Both the position numbers and the translations under genes were made by a program. Under the pieces are notes generated by a model. The model did not search any database, was not told the DNA's origin, and saw only the letters and a list, made by a program, of their open reading frames with translations. Shown here one piece after another: positions 1-12,601 of a stretch of DNA of 64,000 bases. Source of the DNA: Rotaria sordida (taxonomy: Eukaryota; Rotifera; Eurotatoria; Philodinida; Philodinidae); NCBI GenBank assembly GCA_905250125.1, contig CAJNOL010000884.1:32604-96603 (forward strand), in the 5' to 3' direction. The first letter of the stretch is position 1. Each line of letters begins with the position of its first letter.

Positions 1-1000
1 AACTGACATAGTTGAATTTTTTCAGTAGTTATTTTTATTCCTTTCTTTCTTTACTCGTCAACTTGTTTATGAAATAAGCACAAAGTAAAGAAATAGTTTT
101 TTTTTTTTTTTTTTTTTTTACTACCTTAAATGACTAAGATGTCGTAGCAAGCGTATGCCAATTAAATTCGTCTATATTCAGATAGTAATAATAGTACGAG
201 CAGCAGCAGCAGGTGACCTTGAAATATACCAGCAAACGATACTTGAATAACAAACTTTGACAAATAATATTTGTTGTTCTGTTAGACGTGCGCCAACATT
301 ACCGCCAAATCTTTCGATCAACACACTAAAACAGGAGGAGGAGAACGAGAGAGCGGCAAAAAACACAGAAAGAAAAAGAATTTATAATAGTGGAAAAAAA
401 AAGAAGCACAAAAAAAACCAAGAAAAGGTAATAACACACACATACGTATTCATAATCAAAATACTCTAGTGGCAATACCTGATCATTGATAAATTTTCAT
501 AAATTATACAGACTATATATTTTTTTTCTTTTTTTCATTACCCTCATCATTATTATAGCAAGAAAAGTAATTAGATAGCTCAAATCGAGCGAAAATATTT
601 TACCAATTGATACACACTAGCATTATTATACTTTATACAACAACAATATATAGGTGAGAAAGAGAGAAACATACTTTTATGTACAATATCTTATGACATA
701 TGCGTAAATGTATTCAAACTACATTGACTAATATGTATATTTATTTAATATTTCTTTTGTTTTTAAGTATGTATATTAGTTGTAAAAGAAAAGAAATTGT
801 TCATTTTAGTAGATATTTTAGGATTTGATAATGACATGTCTATGTTTGTCGTTTTACAATCGATCTTTTTTTTTCAGTAGTGAATGAAAAGACAGAAATA
901 TTCATTCTATGCAAGTGTTAAAATAAAATATAAAAGACAAGATTAATAGTTTACTGTCTTAAGTCTTTCTTAACTTTTATTGACATTAATAAGATGGAGA

Positions 1001-1045
<45 letters not shown>

Positions 1046-1126
1046 TTAGCTAGTTGTGGTTTTGTATATTCTGGTCACGAATTTTCACTTCAGTTTCTTT
1101 ATTTCCTTTCTTGTTCTGCCGCTGAC
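1..1126. other. AT-rich 5' spacer, no gene recognised
   Basis: No open reading frame here looks like a protein; the short frames at 178-469 lie on both strands of the same purine-biased stretch. The segment holds a poly-T run (97-119) and a GA microsatellite (991-1054). It probably contains distal regulatory sequence for the gene starting at 1703. Confidence 0.5.
991..1054. repeat. GA microsatellite
   Basis: A run of GA/AGA units with a pure (GA)n core of roughly 35 nt and GAAA interruptions at both edges. It lies about 70 nt upstream of the TATA-like box of the first gene. Confidence 0.9.
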
Positions 1127-1702
1127 TATAAAACACGACAATTTCTTTTTCTTATTTAAATAGAACACGGATAAATATTCGAGCATTTATTCTTTTTCTT
1201 TTAGCTCGGAAAAAAGTGCGGTAAGTAAAACCCATGTGTTATATTGATGTGGTTATTTAGAAGATAATTTTTAATGGTTTCTTTTTGTGTCCTTTACTTT
1301 TATCTATATACATTTTTTATTATTGTAATAAGTAGTTGGATGATGCCGATGGAAATATGAAAGTGAAAAAATGTTAGAATAATATCCGATCTTTCTAAAG
1401 AACAAAAGAAATACAGTTTTAAGAATAAATTGTCGGTTGTATAAAGAATTTGAAGTTCTTTTATTCTAATTTTTTTTTGTGTAAGACCGAAAAAAAAAAA
1501 GAATAACTAATATTTATCTGTTGTGAAAGCTTAAGTTTTTTTTTTCTATTCGTCTTAGATATATGTAAATCAATATTTTTATATTTAGACATCTATTGAT
1601 TGTTAGTTGATATCTATTATTCAATTTTGTATTTGATTGAAATATATTTCAATTAGAAAGTATTCAAGACAATTTTCAAAAAAAACAAAAATAATTTTAT
1701 AG
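1127..1702 (+). promoter_or_regulatory. TATA box, leader exon and 5'UTR intron of the first gene
   Basis: A TATAAAA box at 1127-1133 is followed by a short presumptive leader exon ending at 1220. A strong donor (GCG|GTAAGT at 1221) and an acceptor (TTTTATAG ending at 1702) bound a 482-nt intron that stops exactly at the ATG at 1703. The donor, acceptor and TATA box are seen directly; the transcription start (about 1158-1165) is inferred from the usual TATA spacing. Confidence 0.6.
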
Positions 1703-3635
1703 ATGGCTATCTCGACTCGTCAATACGGTCGTCAAGGTGCAAGTAATGTTACGAGAGCTGATACAGGTCGTTTAATATCAACTTCATCAACAGGTTCAAT
1801 GTCTGTTCCACCTCGTCGTTATGTTCTTGATGTACCAACAAGTCGTACAACACGTATAAGTCGTACGACAAGAACAACTAATGGAATGAATGATGATTAT
1901 GATGAAACAAATATGCGTAGTCGTTCACCTGGTATGTCAACAACATATTCAACTGTTCTTAGAACAAATATTAATAATGGAAGTAATGAACGATTATCAC
2001 ATTCAGGTTCTCGAGAATATTATTATGGAGATGGAAGAAATATATCATCATCACCAACTAATGTAACACGTTATTATGAAGATTCATCTATTAACCAATT
2101 ACTTGAATCAGGTACAACTTATAATAATTCATTAGCTGAAGATCAAGAAGTTCAAGCATTAACAGCAAAAGCAACACCTGATGTCAAAAATTATCCAATT
2201 AATGTTGATACTAATCCAGAATTAATTGTTCGACCAAATACACAACGATTACAATATAAACAAGATATTGCTGTTCGATATTTAAAACCTAATACACCAC
2301 CACCTCCAGGAGTACGATTTCAAAATTCATCCCAACAAAATAAAACAAAAAAAAGAAAAAAAAGAATATTTATAAATGAATTTCGTTCCTTTTTTTCTTC
2401 TAGCCTATTGTTATTCGTGAAATTCGTGCACCACCACCACCACATGCTCCACCTATGATTCTTCGTCAACGACCTCCACCACCGCGTACACCATCACCTG
2501 TTATTATTCGTGAAAGACCACCTGTACGTCCAAAATCTGTACCAACAACAGTCATTAAAAGTATAATTTATTTTCATTAATATTCAAGATGATTTTTTAT
2601 TTTTATTCTCTAGAGGTTATTCCACCACCACCACCACCACCTCGTAAATTAATTATTGAACGTCTACCTAATCTTCCACCGAAACCACGTCCTGTCATTA
2701 TTGAACGATGGCTTCCATATCAAAAACAAAAACGTCAAGTTATTCATGAAAAAGCTAAACCATACGAACCAATGACTCGTATAAAAAATACAATTATTGA
2801 ATGGCGTCCACCAGAAGTTGAAGTTGTTAAACATGTTAAAAAACTTGGAGTTCAAGATGCTGATCCACAACGATATTATAATCAATATAGAGATAAATTA
2901 TATACAACAGAAATTGTACAACGAAAATTAAATGAATTAGGTTTACAAGAAGAAATATCTTTAATGCAACAACAACAAGCATCTGCTGCAAATGAAGAAA
3001 TTGCTCTTGAAAAAGCTGATGAATATAATATTCGACAAATTCTTAATAGGTAACAAAAAACAAAAACACAAATTTATTTTTTAATTATTATTTTATATTT
3101 AAGCTATGGATCATCATCATCTTCAAGACAAATATATACAACAAATAGTGATGGTACTGTTGTGCCTCTTGTTCGTTCATCATCTCATTCTGGTATTATA
3201 GATGAATATGGTGAACGACAAATATTATATGATCGTTCACCTAATAATTCAGGAACAATTGTATATGATGCAAATAATTATAATTTTGATCAAAATATAT
3301 CAAATGCATCTGTTCTTACAGAAGAAATGATTTTACGATCACATGCAACTAATAATGGTAAATTTCCTACACATCTTTTAACAAAACTTGGTTCACAAAT
3401 ATATGATATGCCACCTGAACAAGTTGATTTATCAAATAATACAAGACGAACAACACATTATTATACAGTTAATCAGGGAGGACCAAGCTATGAATCAACT
3501 GGTGATACAGCATCTGGTTATACAGATGAAAAATATGTACAAATATTATCATCTGATTTAAAAGATGTATTACCTAATTATGAAGTTTATTCAAGTACAG
3601 GACAAAAATTAGAAGGAGAACAACTTAATTTCTAA
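1703..3635 (+). CDS. Proline-rich protein with repeated I-I-E-R motifs (4 exons, 577 aa)
   Basis: The family is not recognised with certainty. Exons are 1703-2311, 2404-2560, 2614-3049 and 3104-3635; all junctions keep frame (phases 0, 1 and 2) with GT-AG introns of 92, 53 and 54 nt. The N-terminal ~200 residues are Ser/Thr/Arg-rich and look disordered. Residues ~200-300 hold poly-proline runs alternating with motifs such as VIIRE, LIIERLP and VIIERWLPY, followed by KQKRQVIHEKAKP. A charged helical stretch (DPQRYYNQYRDKLYTTEIVQRKLNELGL-like, near 2860-2945) follows, then a Tyr/Asn-rich tail. There is no signal peptide or membrane segment. Repeated valine/isoleucine-glutamate motifs between prolines suggest a structural or cytoskeletal role, which is inference. 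Start choice: the ATG lies directly after the leader-intron acceptor. Confidence 0.75.
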
Positions 3636-4297
3636 GAATAATACAAAAATAAAAACTGATCTTTTCTTTTTTCTTATCATTATTGTTTTGTTGAAAAGCT
3701 AGTAGTGTATTGATTTGCTGCTATTTTCTTTTTTTCTTCTTTTTCATTTATATATATTTTATTTGACTAATTCATGTGTTGTATATCCCGAGTAACAAAA
3801 TAATCCTTGTCCATTCTTTTTTTGTGTTTGTACATAATAGAAAAAATATTTTCAATAATTATTATTACAGTAGAAAGTAAATGAATTTTTACAATTATTT
3901 TATCGATTTTCAAATTGATCGAATATAATACAATATAATATTTCTTTAAAAAAATAAAATTACCCGACGAAAACATTCTGTTTTGACTTGTTTTCTTTAT
4001 TGACACAAGCACTGTCGATTTTCATTCCTTTTAGTTTGACTTCACTTTTTTTTTTAAATGTTGTTAAAGTATTTTAAGGAGATTGAGAGCAGATATCCCA
4101 CGCAACATTTCATTTTAATATTTCAATTCAAAAGAAAAGTAAGCAGCACACAAAAAAAAGTAACAATTTAATCGAACATTCAAAGTAAACAGAACAACTA
4201 TGTGAGTTTTATTTTTCGAAAAAAAAAACATCATTTTAACTATTGTAATGATAGATATTAAATATAAATTTCTTTATTTTAAATTTCATAGATATCA
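3636..4297 (+). other. Intergenic segment with 5' leader exon and intron of the next gene
   Basis: This is AT-rich spacer. Near its right end a presumed leader exon ends at 4201 and an intron runs 4202-4291 (donor GTGAGT, acceptor TTTCATAG), leaving six bases before the ATG at 4298. No other coding signal is seen. Confidence 0.45.
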
Positions 4298-4777
4298 ATG
4301 TTGAATGCTGGAGCAGCATATATTAGTCAACAACCACGTGATACTGAAATTCATAATAGTTTTGCTTTAATGGGAAATGAACATTTCATACGTAGTTGGG
4401 CGATGACAGAAGGAACTTGTGATTGTTCGGGTTCATATTATACGACTCTTACTGATACAAGATTATTGTTCCGATCTATGGATACAACATGTTGTAGTAG
4501 TTGTTGTAAACCAGGTCATGTAGATGCTTCGATTTTTTTACGTGATATTGCTGAAATACGTGAAACAACAGATCGTGAAGACTGCTGTTCTTTTTGTTGT
4601 GCAAAATGTTGTCAATGTTGTGGATGTTGTAAACGTTGTTGTGGTGCAGACAGATATCTCGAAGTACGAGGTGTATTTGGCTCGGAAATTCTACATGTAT
4701 CCAAAGCAGATATATTAAAATTACAAAGTGAAATTCCAGCAGCTATTGGTAATCATAAACTTGTTAGTCAGTATTAA
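4298..4777 (+). CDS. Cysteine-rich protein with a PH-like frame (159 aa)
   Basis: A single coding exon preceded by a spliced leader exon. The protein has 18 cysteines, mostly as CC pairs in two clusters: four in a TTCCSSCC stretch and twelve in a block from EDCC to KRCC. The clusters interrupt segments that read like beta-strands of a PH-type domain (LTDTRLLFRS; ASIFLRDIAEIRET; DRYLEVRGVFGSEILHVSK) with a C-terminal helix (ADILKLQSEIPAAI). The paired-Cys block could bind metal or be palmitoylated. There is no signal peptide, so the protein is likely cytosolic. A poly(A) signal AATAAA lies at 4794-4799. The PH-like reading is inference from strand pattern only. Confidence 0.75.
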   Translation: MLNAGAAYISQQPRDTEIHNSFALMGNEHFIRSWAMTEGTCDCSGSYYTTLTDTRLLFRSMDTTCCSSCCKPGHVDASIFLRDIAEIRETTDREDCCSFCCAKCCQCCGCCKRCCGADRYLEVRGVFGSEILHVSKADILKLQSEIPAAIGNHKLVSQY

Positions 4778-7700
4778 TAATTTTCATATATAAAATAAAT
4801 ATTTGCAACAGATAATGTTATTTTTGCGAAAAATTTATCTAGTTCTTAAATGAATCAACTAAAATAAACAATTACACGAAACAAATAAAAAAAATCAGAC
4901 ATATCTATATATGTATAGAAATTTTTTTTGTTTTTTGAAATATGATACTCCTTCTTCTATCACATACTATATAAATGACAAATATTATGTCATTCAATTA
5001 CTAACAAAGAGATAGAATTCAATCAGACAAATAACAAAATTCTTTTTTTGTTATCCCTACAAGATGTACATTTTAATGTGTCAAAAAAAAGAGACTTTAT
5101 TTTCGGAATATAATAAATTTGAAAACATTTACTTTGATCAACTAGCTTTTTTTTCGGGTTAAAAGAAATTAATTTTTTTCATGCATTGAAATATGTGCTC
5201 TATTAATGAACCAGAACGTTGGTTTTTTTTCGTTACTTTCGTCTAATTTGGAACTAATGACTATGACAAAATATTTTCAATGATGTTTTCTAATACTTGA
5301 AAATAAAAGCAAACAATGACTGTCACTTAAAAACAAATCATACAAAAACAGATTGCTTAATCTGTCGAAATATACATTTTTTTACATATGCAAAACGCAA
5401 ACGATAGAAGCTCGGTTTTTTTTTCGTATGTAAAATCCATATTTATTCGAACCTTTATTTAGTTAAGTAAATCATAACTAATTTTATCAAAGTATTTATT
5501 GACCAAAAATAAATAAATGTAAAAAAACAAAAATACCAATGATGTATTGAAAATAATAACTTTCAAAATATTTCAAAAACTCTTATTTGTTATTATTCAC
5601 TGAATCGATCCTTTAATCATGATAAATTTCTTATTCATTCACAATTTATTTTACATTGAATGTGAATAAAAATGAGAAAATATTTTAAAAATTGATTCAA
5701 TAAAACTATTGATGACGATTCATTCATATCATAAGTAGAACAGAAATTCTTACATGTATTTTACCAAATCTAATATGCTGAATCTTAATTTACACATACA
5801 TATAAACTTCAAAAACTGAAAGTTAATTTATGAATTAATTATTTTGCTAAAAACTCATTTTTCAAGTAACTCCTTATGTCCATGAAAATCATATGTGTTC
5901 ATATTAAAAATCTCAATCAGAGATTTTCTAATCTCAAAAATAAAAGTCTTCATTATGTATATTTTATTCAACATTTTCTTCTAAGATCAAAATACTTTTT
6001 TTTGTCGACATATTTTATATTGAACTCATTCATATGATAGATTTACTATTTTTTCATATCTATTCGATTGATTTATATAACACGTCTATTTTATTAGAAT
6101 ACAATACAATTTTTCATCTTGTACAGAATAAAAAAAAAATGTAACATACAGAACATCAAAAGTAATTAGAAGCCATATTAAAAGGTACCTTTCTTTTGTC
6201 AAGTCTTCTTAAATGCTTAATATTAAACACATATAAACGCAAGAGTACGAAAGAATATAATCTTAATCATTATGTAAGATACTAAGCAATTAATTTAAAT
6301 TATGATAGTAAAATTTGTTTGCATCAAATAATAAGTCCGTGTAATTTGAGAAAAGAACAACAGCGAGAAAAAAAAATGTAGTAATAATTGTCATGATTGC
6401 TATTTCTAATCTATACGAAAATTATTAGTAACGAGATTTTTTCCCCCATTCTCATGAAATGAAAGTTAAACAGTAAAATAAAAATTATTTGAATCAATAT
6501 TGATAGGAGTGTCAAGAAAAAAATGTTTCAATAGGTAGTCAAATGCTGATTTTGTTTTTTGACTGCCGATGATACTATGGCAACAAAATGTAATCATAAA
6601 GAAAATTATTCAAAATGACATTGAAGTTTTTTTCGAAATTTTTTATATTAAAATAAAAAATTGTAATAAATGATGTAATGACCAATGCATTCTGAGAATA
6701 ATTTTGAAATTTTTTATTTATGAACATTTATTCTATTATATTACAAACAAAGATAAAATAAAGTATGCATAAAAATTTGTACCATTGATTTAATTATTTA
6801 TAGAGTTGATAAACTAGTAGTACGTATTATTTATCAACCTAAATATTTTATTCTTTAATCGTCTTGGTATGTTCAATGGTGAATACTTGCTTTATGATTG
6901 GTGAATCGAACAAGAATGTAATCGATATGGTAATACTCATTACACTACTCTTATTGATAATCATCTTTTAACTCGATATGAAAACTATCTTTTTTACATA
7001 ACATTTCACAAATATTTGAAACAATACAAGCTAGATATTGTTTAGAAATCTTATACACAAAATATTCAGTTTCTTGTTGTAATGTTAAATATTTAGAATT
7101 ATGTATTTTATGTAACTTTCACATTATTCATCTATCAAATAAAGATACGTCTATTGTTAAATCAACCATTATACGTTACATTGACATATACCAGCTAATC
7201 GATATTATACTTTCTTCTCTATGTAGACGCTTGAAAGAAAAAAGAAGTCCGTTATCTTATTCCTTTCTTTGCTTTGATAATAATGAATGGAACTATTCAT
7301 TCGAAATAATATCATGTTTATTTTTTCAATGATATTGAGTAGAAACGATACTATGATTAAAAGAATTTTCATTATAGTAACAAAAGTCAAAAAACATTTT
7401 CTTATGAATGCATACATATTAGTTTTTTATTAGACGAAAAAAATTGATGATTAACAATAATAACTATATCATAAAATAGTATGATAGAACTTGTTAAGAA
7501 GTTCAAACAAAATACTCAATATAGTATTCTCTATCTATAATTCTCTTTTTTTCAAAATAATAAAAATTATTACTCAAAAAGCCACATGAATGCGTCAAAT
7601 ACCAATAATTGACTTATGTGTATCAGTTGTATTGCTTTCATCTTAAATATAAACCATCAATTTGATACAAAAATAATTCTAATGAGTACAGCTTTTAGTT

Positions 7701-9780
7701 TTTGTTTGATCAGTGAAAACAATTGACTAGTCATAACTAATTTATCGATTGCACACATATGAAATTCTTTATGCACTTTTCTATAACTTACATTAGAAAA
7801 AAAAAAAAGAATCATTTCTTTATTTGAAAAAAAAAACCAAAATGAACATTTAATACGTATAGAATTGATGATCATTTTTCGTGTTTGAATAGATCGATAC
7901 AGACAACATAAGTCAAAAGTTAAATTCATTCATTAATGTGAGAATTGAATAATTTCAAATTTCGTTTTTTTCTTTCGAGATATTCTACAGTGTCATGATT
8001 ATATGTCTATGTAAAAATAATCACTATTCATCATGAAAAATATTATCTATTCAATTTTTCTTTTTATAAAGATGTGAATTAATGATAATATTCCCATCTA
8101 CACATTATAATAAAAGCTGTTTGATAATAAAAGAAAAAGTCGTGTATCATGTAAAACTTGTATTTGTATTGAGAAAATTTTGATTTCTTTTATTTAAATT
8201 GTTGTTCAATATTACATTGTAGTTTCTATTGTATAGATTGATTAAAAACGAGATAAATAATCATTGACATTTTCTTAATTAAAATATATTGAAACAACTA
8301 AAAACAAGATGAAATTTATTTCTTCACTCAATGTTGTTATAATACTGATGATATCAAACAAATTTTTAGTGTTCATAAAATATTGTTGTTTTTTTTAGTT
8401 CATATTGACATTCAATAATTTTTTCCTATTTAATATATATATATAAACAGTATTGTTATCGGTCTCGTAATCTTATCGTAAAAGAAAGCAAGTGTTCTCA
8501 ATAATACGTAACATGTCGATAGATAACTATTGACATTTTTTTATTACTTGTCATCATTGCTCATTCTAATACATTCCATATTTTGTTAATTATTGACCAT
8601 AGAAGCAAAAACAATTCCGGAGATATGACCAACATATAAACTCGACCTGTTCCGTATTGGTCTATGATACCTCAGGGATTGACATAGAGAAAAGATAAGA
8701 TTGTTTCTTTCTTTTTTTTTTTCCTGACTGAATAAATTCTTGCGATATTGCCGACAGGCACATCATCAGTATCCGATGGGTATTATCTCTTTTCTTTTAT
8801 CCGATATCTCATCATGTGTCCTCTTCACATATAATGTATCTATGTGTGCATATTTATAAATGTGCAAGCAGACGAATGGTGATTTATTGTTTTTTCGTTT
8901 AATTTTTGCATATGCTTTATATGTATATCATATCGAACGAGAGGCATTCATTAGCAACAACGACGACGATAGGACCCAAATACTCCTCCCGACTCAGACA
9001 CACACATATATATATATCCTACGCATATATTCATATTTCATACATTAATATATATATATACACATAGGAGCTGTTCACTTTTTTCTCTGTCTCTCTGTCT
9101 CTCTCTCTCTCTCTCTTTCTTCAATCCAAACGTATATATCGACAACAAGAAGCATATATATATATATATATACATGTAAGTTCATTTTGTTGTAGAAGGC
9201 GACAATACAATATTTTGCATCATCATCATCATCGACAAAAGCTTGCCACTCAAATGTTTGTTGATGCCTTGTAAGTTTTAAGTATACTTTATTGTCAATA
9301 GAGAACAACAACAATAATAATATAATGTATAGTTTAGTATATATTCATATGTGTAAAGAGTTTATTGAAGATAAAATGAGAATCATAATCATCATACAAT
9401 TTTCATAGAGACATTTTTTTGTATTAAAAAGAAAAAAAAATCATCGTTCACTTTTAAGATTTATTTCAATAGTTTTGTTAATAAATAAATAAGATTTGAA
9501 GTGATTTTCATTTTTCTTTCTTTTACTATGAAATTTGATATTAAATTCTATGTGAAATAGGCGTGAATTGTTTTCTCCTTATGATTGTTACTTTTTTTTT
9601 TTGTTTTTTCTTTCTCTTTGAATGAATGACTTTTTCTGATGATTTGCCTTCCAATGAAGACGATACGCTCACATCCCTTGAGATAGATAGATGTATAGAC
9701 AGACGGACATAACGCGCGTTGGCTCGCTTGACTTGACCTATCTTGTTGTTGTTGTTCACTGGTCGAATCATCATTATTAT
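4778..9780. other. 5-kb AT-rich intergenic spacer
   Basis: No gene, RNA gene or intact mobile element was recognised. The short open frames are low-complexity by-products of AT richness, lack family motifs and have no consistent splice sites. Microsatellites cluster near 9001-9175. This is the longest stretch of the window without any recognised gene or transposon trace. Confidence 0.5.
9001..9175. repeat. Microsatellite cluster (TA, CT and mixed dinucleotides)
   Basis: Consecutive simple tracts: CACATATATA at 9001-9017, (TA)n near 9049-9062, a CTCTGT/CTCTCT tract at about 9085-9120 and (TA)n at about 9155-9172. Confidence 0.85.
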
Positions 9781-10289
9781 ATTAGAGCGTAGAGCGTGCT
9801 TATAATTGAATCGACTGACTGAACATCATACGTACGATGAACATCAGTTTTTTCTTTTTTTGTTTTCTTCTTATTACTTGTCGAATATCGACCTTTGCTT
9901 GATTCTCATATATACATATGGTGATTTCCTTTATTCCACATATCAACATGATGGCCTGTTGTTTGCCATTACACGAACATTTGTTAGAAAGGTAAATGAG
10001 AGTATGATTTTGTTGAATATTTATATATATATATATATATGTTACGTCTTATAATGTTCACAATTTTTTATTCTATTCCATCGATGTCAAAATCAATCTA
10101 TAGATTTCGTATCGTTTCATTTTCGTTTCCTATAGTAAACAGAAGGGCGACAACGACAAGAAAGAGAAGAACGATTATTAATGGACTTTTTTCTCTCTTC
10201 TATTGTGTATGTAGCTGACTACATACATACGACTTGCTTCTCTATTTCGCTCCTTCTTTCTTGTTGTATAAGCGAAAACCTTGCAAGTC
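9781..10289 (+). other. Upstream region of the SAPCD2-like gene
   Basis: Spacer with an AT microsatellite at about 10021-10042. An in-frame TAA at 10269-10271 precedes the ATG at 10290, which fixes the 5' end of the coding region. No clear TATA box is seen. Confidence 0.4.
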
Positions 10290-12352
10290 ATGGAACAGGC
10301 CATTTTTCAAACAAATATGAAATTCAATATCCATACGAGTTCCGAAGACCAAATTCCACAACAATCTCAGTCTCAGCTACAGCAGCAGCAGCAGCAGTTG
10401 AAAGGATCGACATTAACACATATCGTACGTCCTGATCTCGATCGACTGGACCAGATGATCGGCAAATTACAGCGATGTACGACTTCAGCTAATACGACGT
10501 AAGAGAAAAAAAGCCACGATGATATGATAAAAAAAAGCGTGTGACCATTATTTATGGTCAATACATGTTGAATAAATCGATAGTATGTGTGATAGAATCT
10601 TTCTTTTTCTTAACGTGTCATTTTCATTCGAGTGTATTCATGCAAACTATACATAAAAGAAAAATAGATGTGTTGATAAAGATTCTTTCAATAAATTACA
10701 AAAAAAAAAAAAAAATGAAAATCTGAATTCTTCTAAGTTAAGAGAAAAAAAATTCAAATAATATGCTTATTTTAGAATTGACACGATGTAATTCATGTCA
10801 TTTTCAAGGCTATAATTCTTTTTTCATTTTTCTCACTTTCATCATAATGTTCTTTTTTGAAATAATATAATAAATATTGAAATATATTATTTTTAATAAA
10901 GATGTATTTCACCAATTGATAATGAAACAATGAATAGACAACAACAACAACTTCATTCCGCTCAACGTTTACTTACATCGAAATGTCGAGCACCTCTTCC
11001 ACCACCACCATCAATATCGTCTTCGTCAAATAATAATACTTCAAAATTAGGAATATCTTCTGCACTTCCTGGAACATTTATATCTTCTTTACGTCAATTA
11101 TTTTCAATATTAGATAAAACAAATAGTGGTTATGTACCATTTGATTTATTTAAACGTTATTGGACACCATCATTTTCATTTAATAATTCATCATCAACAT
11201 CGGATATTTTACATGAACTTGAAATTGAATCAAAACCAAATAATTATTTAATAACATTTGATTTACTTTTAAATGTTATTGAAAGATCATTATCATCAAC
11301 AAAAAATTCATCATCATCACCACCACCACCAATAACAACATCTGATTCATCATTATCATCATTATCAACACCACCAATTATAATTCCAAAGGCAACACGT
11401 CCACCACCACCTATATCATTTCCATTAAATCGTTCAACAAGTGTAGTAGTTACAACTCCTACACAAAAAAATATTGAACAACAAATTCCTGTTGTTTATA
11501 GAAGTTATAATGGTACAGAAAACAATCATTATCATTCACATGATAATACATCAATTCCTGTGCGTCATAGAAAAAAAATTATTATACAAAAACCAACTAG
11601 ATTAAATGGAAATCTTTATACTGAAAATCCATCAATGTCTATGCGTAGAAATACAATTCATACTAATGAAATTGACTTTTCTATGGTATAAATATTGATT
11701 ATTTTGTTAACTTTTTCTGTTTTTTTTTAATATATTCATGTTTATAATATTTAGATTCGAGCAATGAAACGTTTTGAAATTGAACGCGATCTTCTTCTTC
11801 AAACATGTGATACACTTGAACGTGTTAAAGCTTATTTAGGTGATCGTCTTCTTGAAATGAAAGATAAACAACGTTCATACTGTCTTCATTTATCAACAGC
11901 AGAAGTTTGTTCTATGAAATAAAATTACTTTTTTTTTTAATATTTATTATTATTTTTTTGTTTTTTGTAGACAACTGGTATTGCACCAGAACCAATTTAT
12001 AATCGAGATTTAATTGCTGATTTACTTAAATTAGCAAATACAGTTATTACTGAAGCAAATTATGATTCGAAGGTAGTAAAAACAAAAAGAGAATTTTGCT
12101 CTTTGTTTTTTGCTTTTCCTATTTAACAATCACAAAAATTCTTCATTGTTTTTGTTTTAGAAATCATCAGATCGCTCATCTAGTTCACTTTCATCTTCAT
12201 CATTGAATGGAACAAATAATCACTATCAACAACAATTAAAAGCAAAAGATGATCGTATTAAACAATTAGAAACTGAAAAACGTGTCTTATTAAAAGAATT
12301 AGTTGAAATGAGACATCAACACAGAACAGTGATTCCAGCAAAAAATTCATAA
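10290..12352 (+). CDS. SAPCD2: Suppressor APC domain-containing protein (SAPCD2-like, 478 aa)
   Basis: Five exons: 10290-10498, 10902-11685, 11755-11904, 11971-12072 and 12161-12352. All joins keep frame; introns are 403, 69, 66 and 88 nt. Residues ~126-195 match the conserved N-terminal region of SAPCD1/2 (FISSLRQLFSILDKTNSGYV, a degenerate EF-hand-like fold). Around residues 316-375 comes the diagnostic RRNTIHTNEIDF followed by the Suppressor-APC coiled coil (FEIERDLLLQTCDTLERV). The C-terminus is a second coiled coil (QLKAKDDRIKQLETEKRVLL). A CAG-encoded polyQ run lies at 10379-10396, and a Ser/Pro-rich linker joins the folded parts. In vertebrates SAPCD2 binds APC and acts at the apical cortex in spindle orientation and polarity; the same role here is inferred. 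The intron-3 donor (GTTTGT) is weak but preserves frame. Confidence 0.85.
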
Positions 12353-12601
12353 CATTTCGTCTTTAATGTATATTTATTATAGGTGATTATATTCACCATT
12401 GTATTTATTTTTTGCTATTGTTGTGACAATCTTAATTTAATTATGGACATTAATCATGTGTGTTATTTGTCTATGAAAGATTTAAATTCTTTGACTTTGT
12501 TTGAAAGAAAAAAACGATTTTCATTAAAGAAATTTTAAGTTATCAAAAAAAAAAAAAGATAAAAATAATAATTATTTATTGAAAATTCTTAGAAATTCTT
12601 C

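Noticed and set aside
178..469. Overlapping short open frames on both strands
   Set aside because: They arise from one purine-biased stretch, have low complexity and no recognisable domain.
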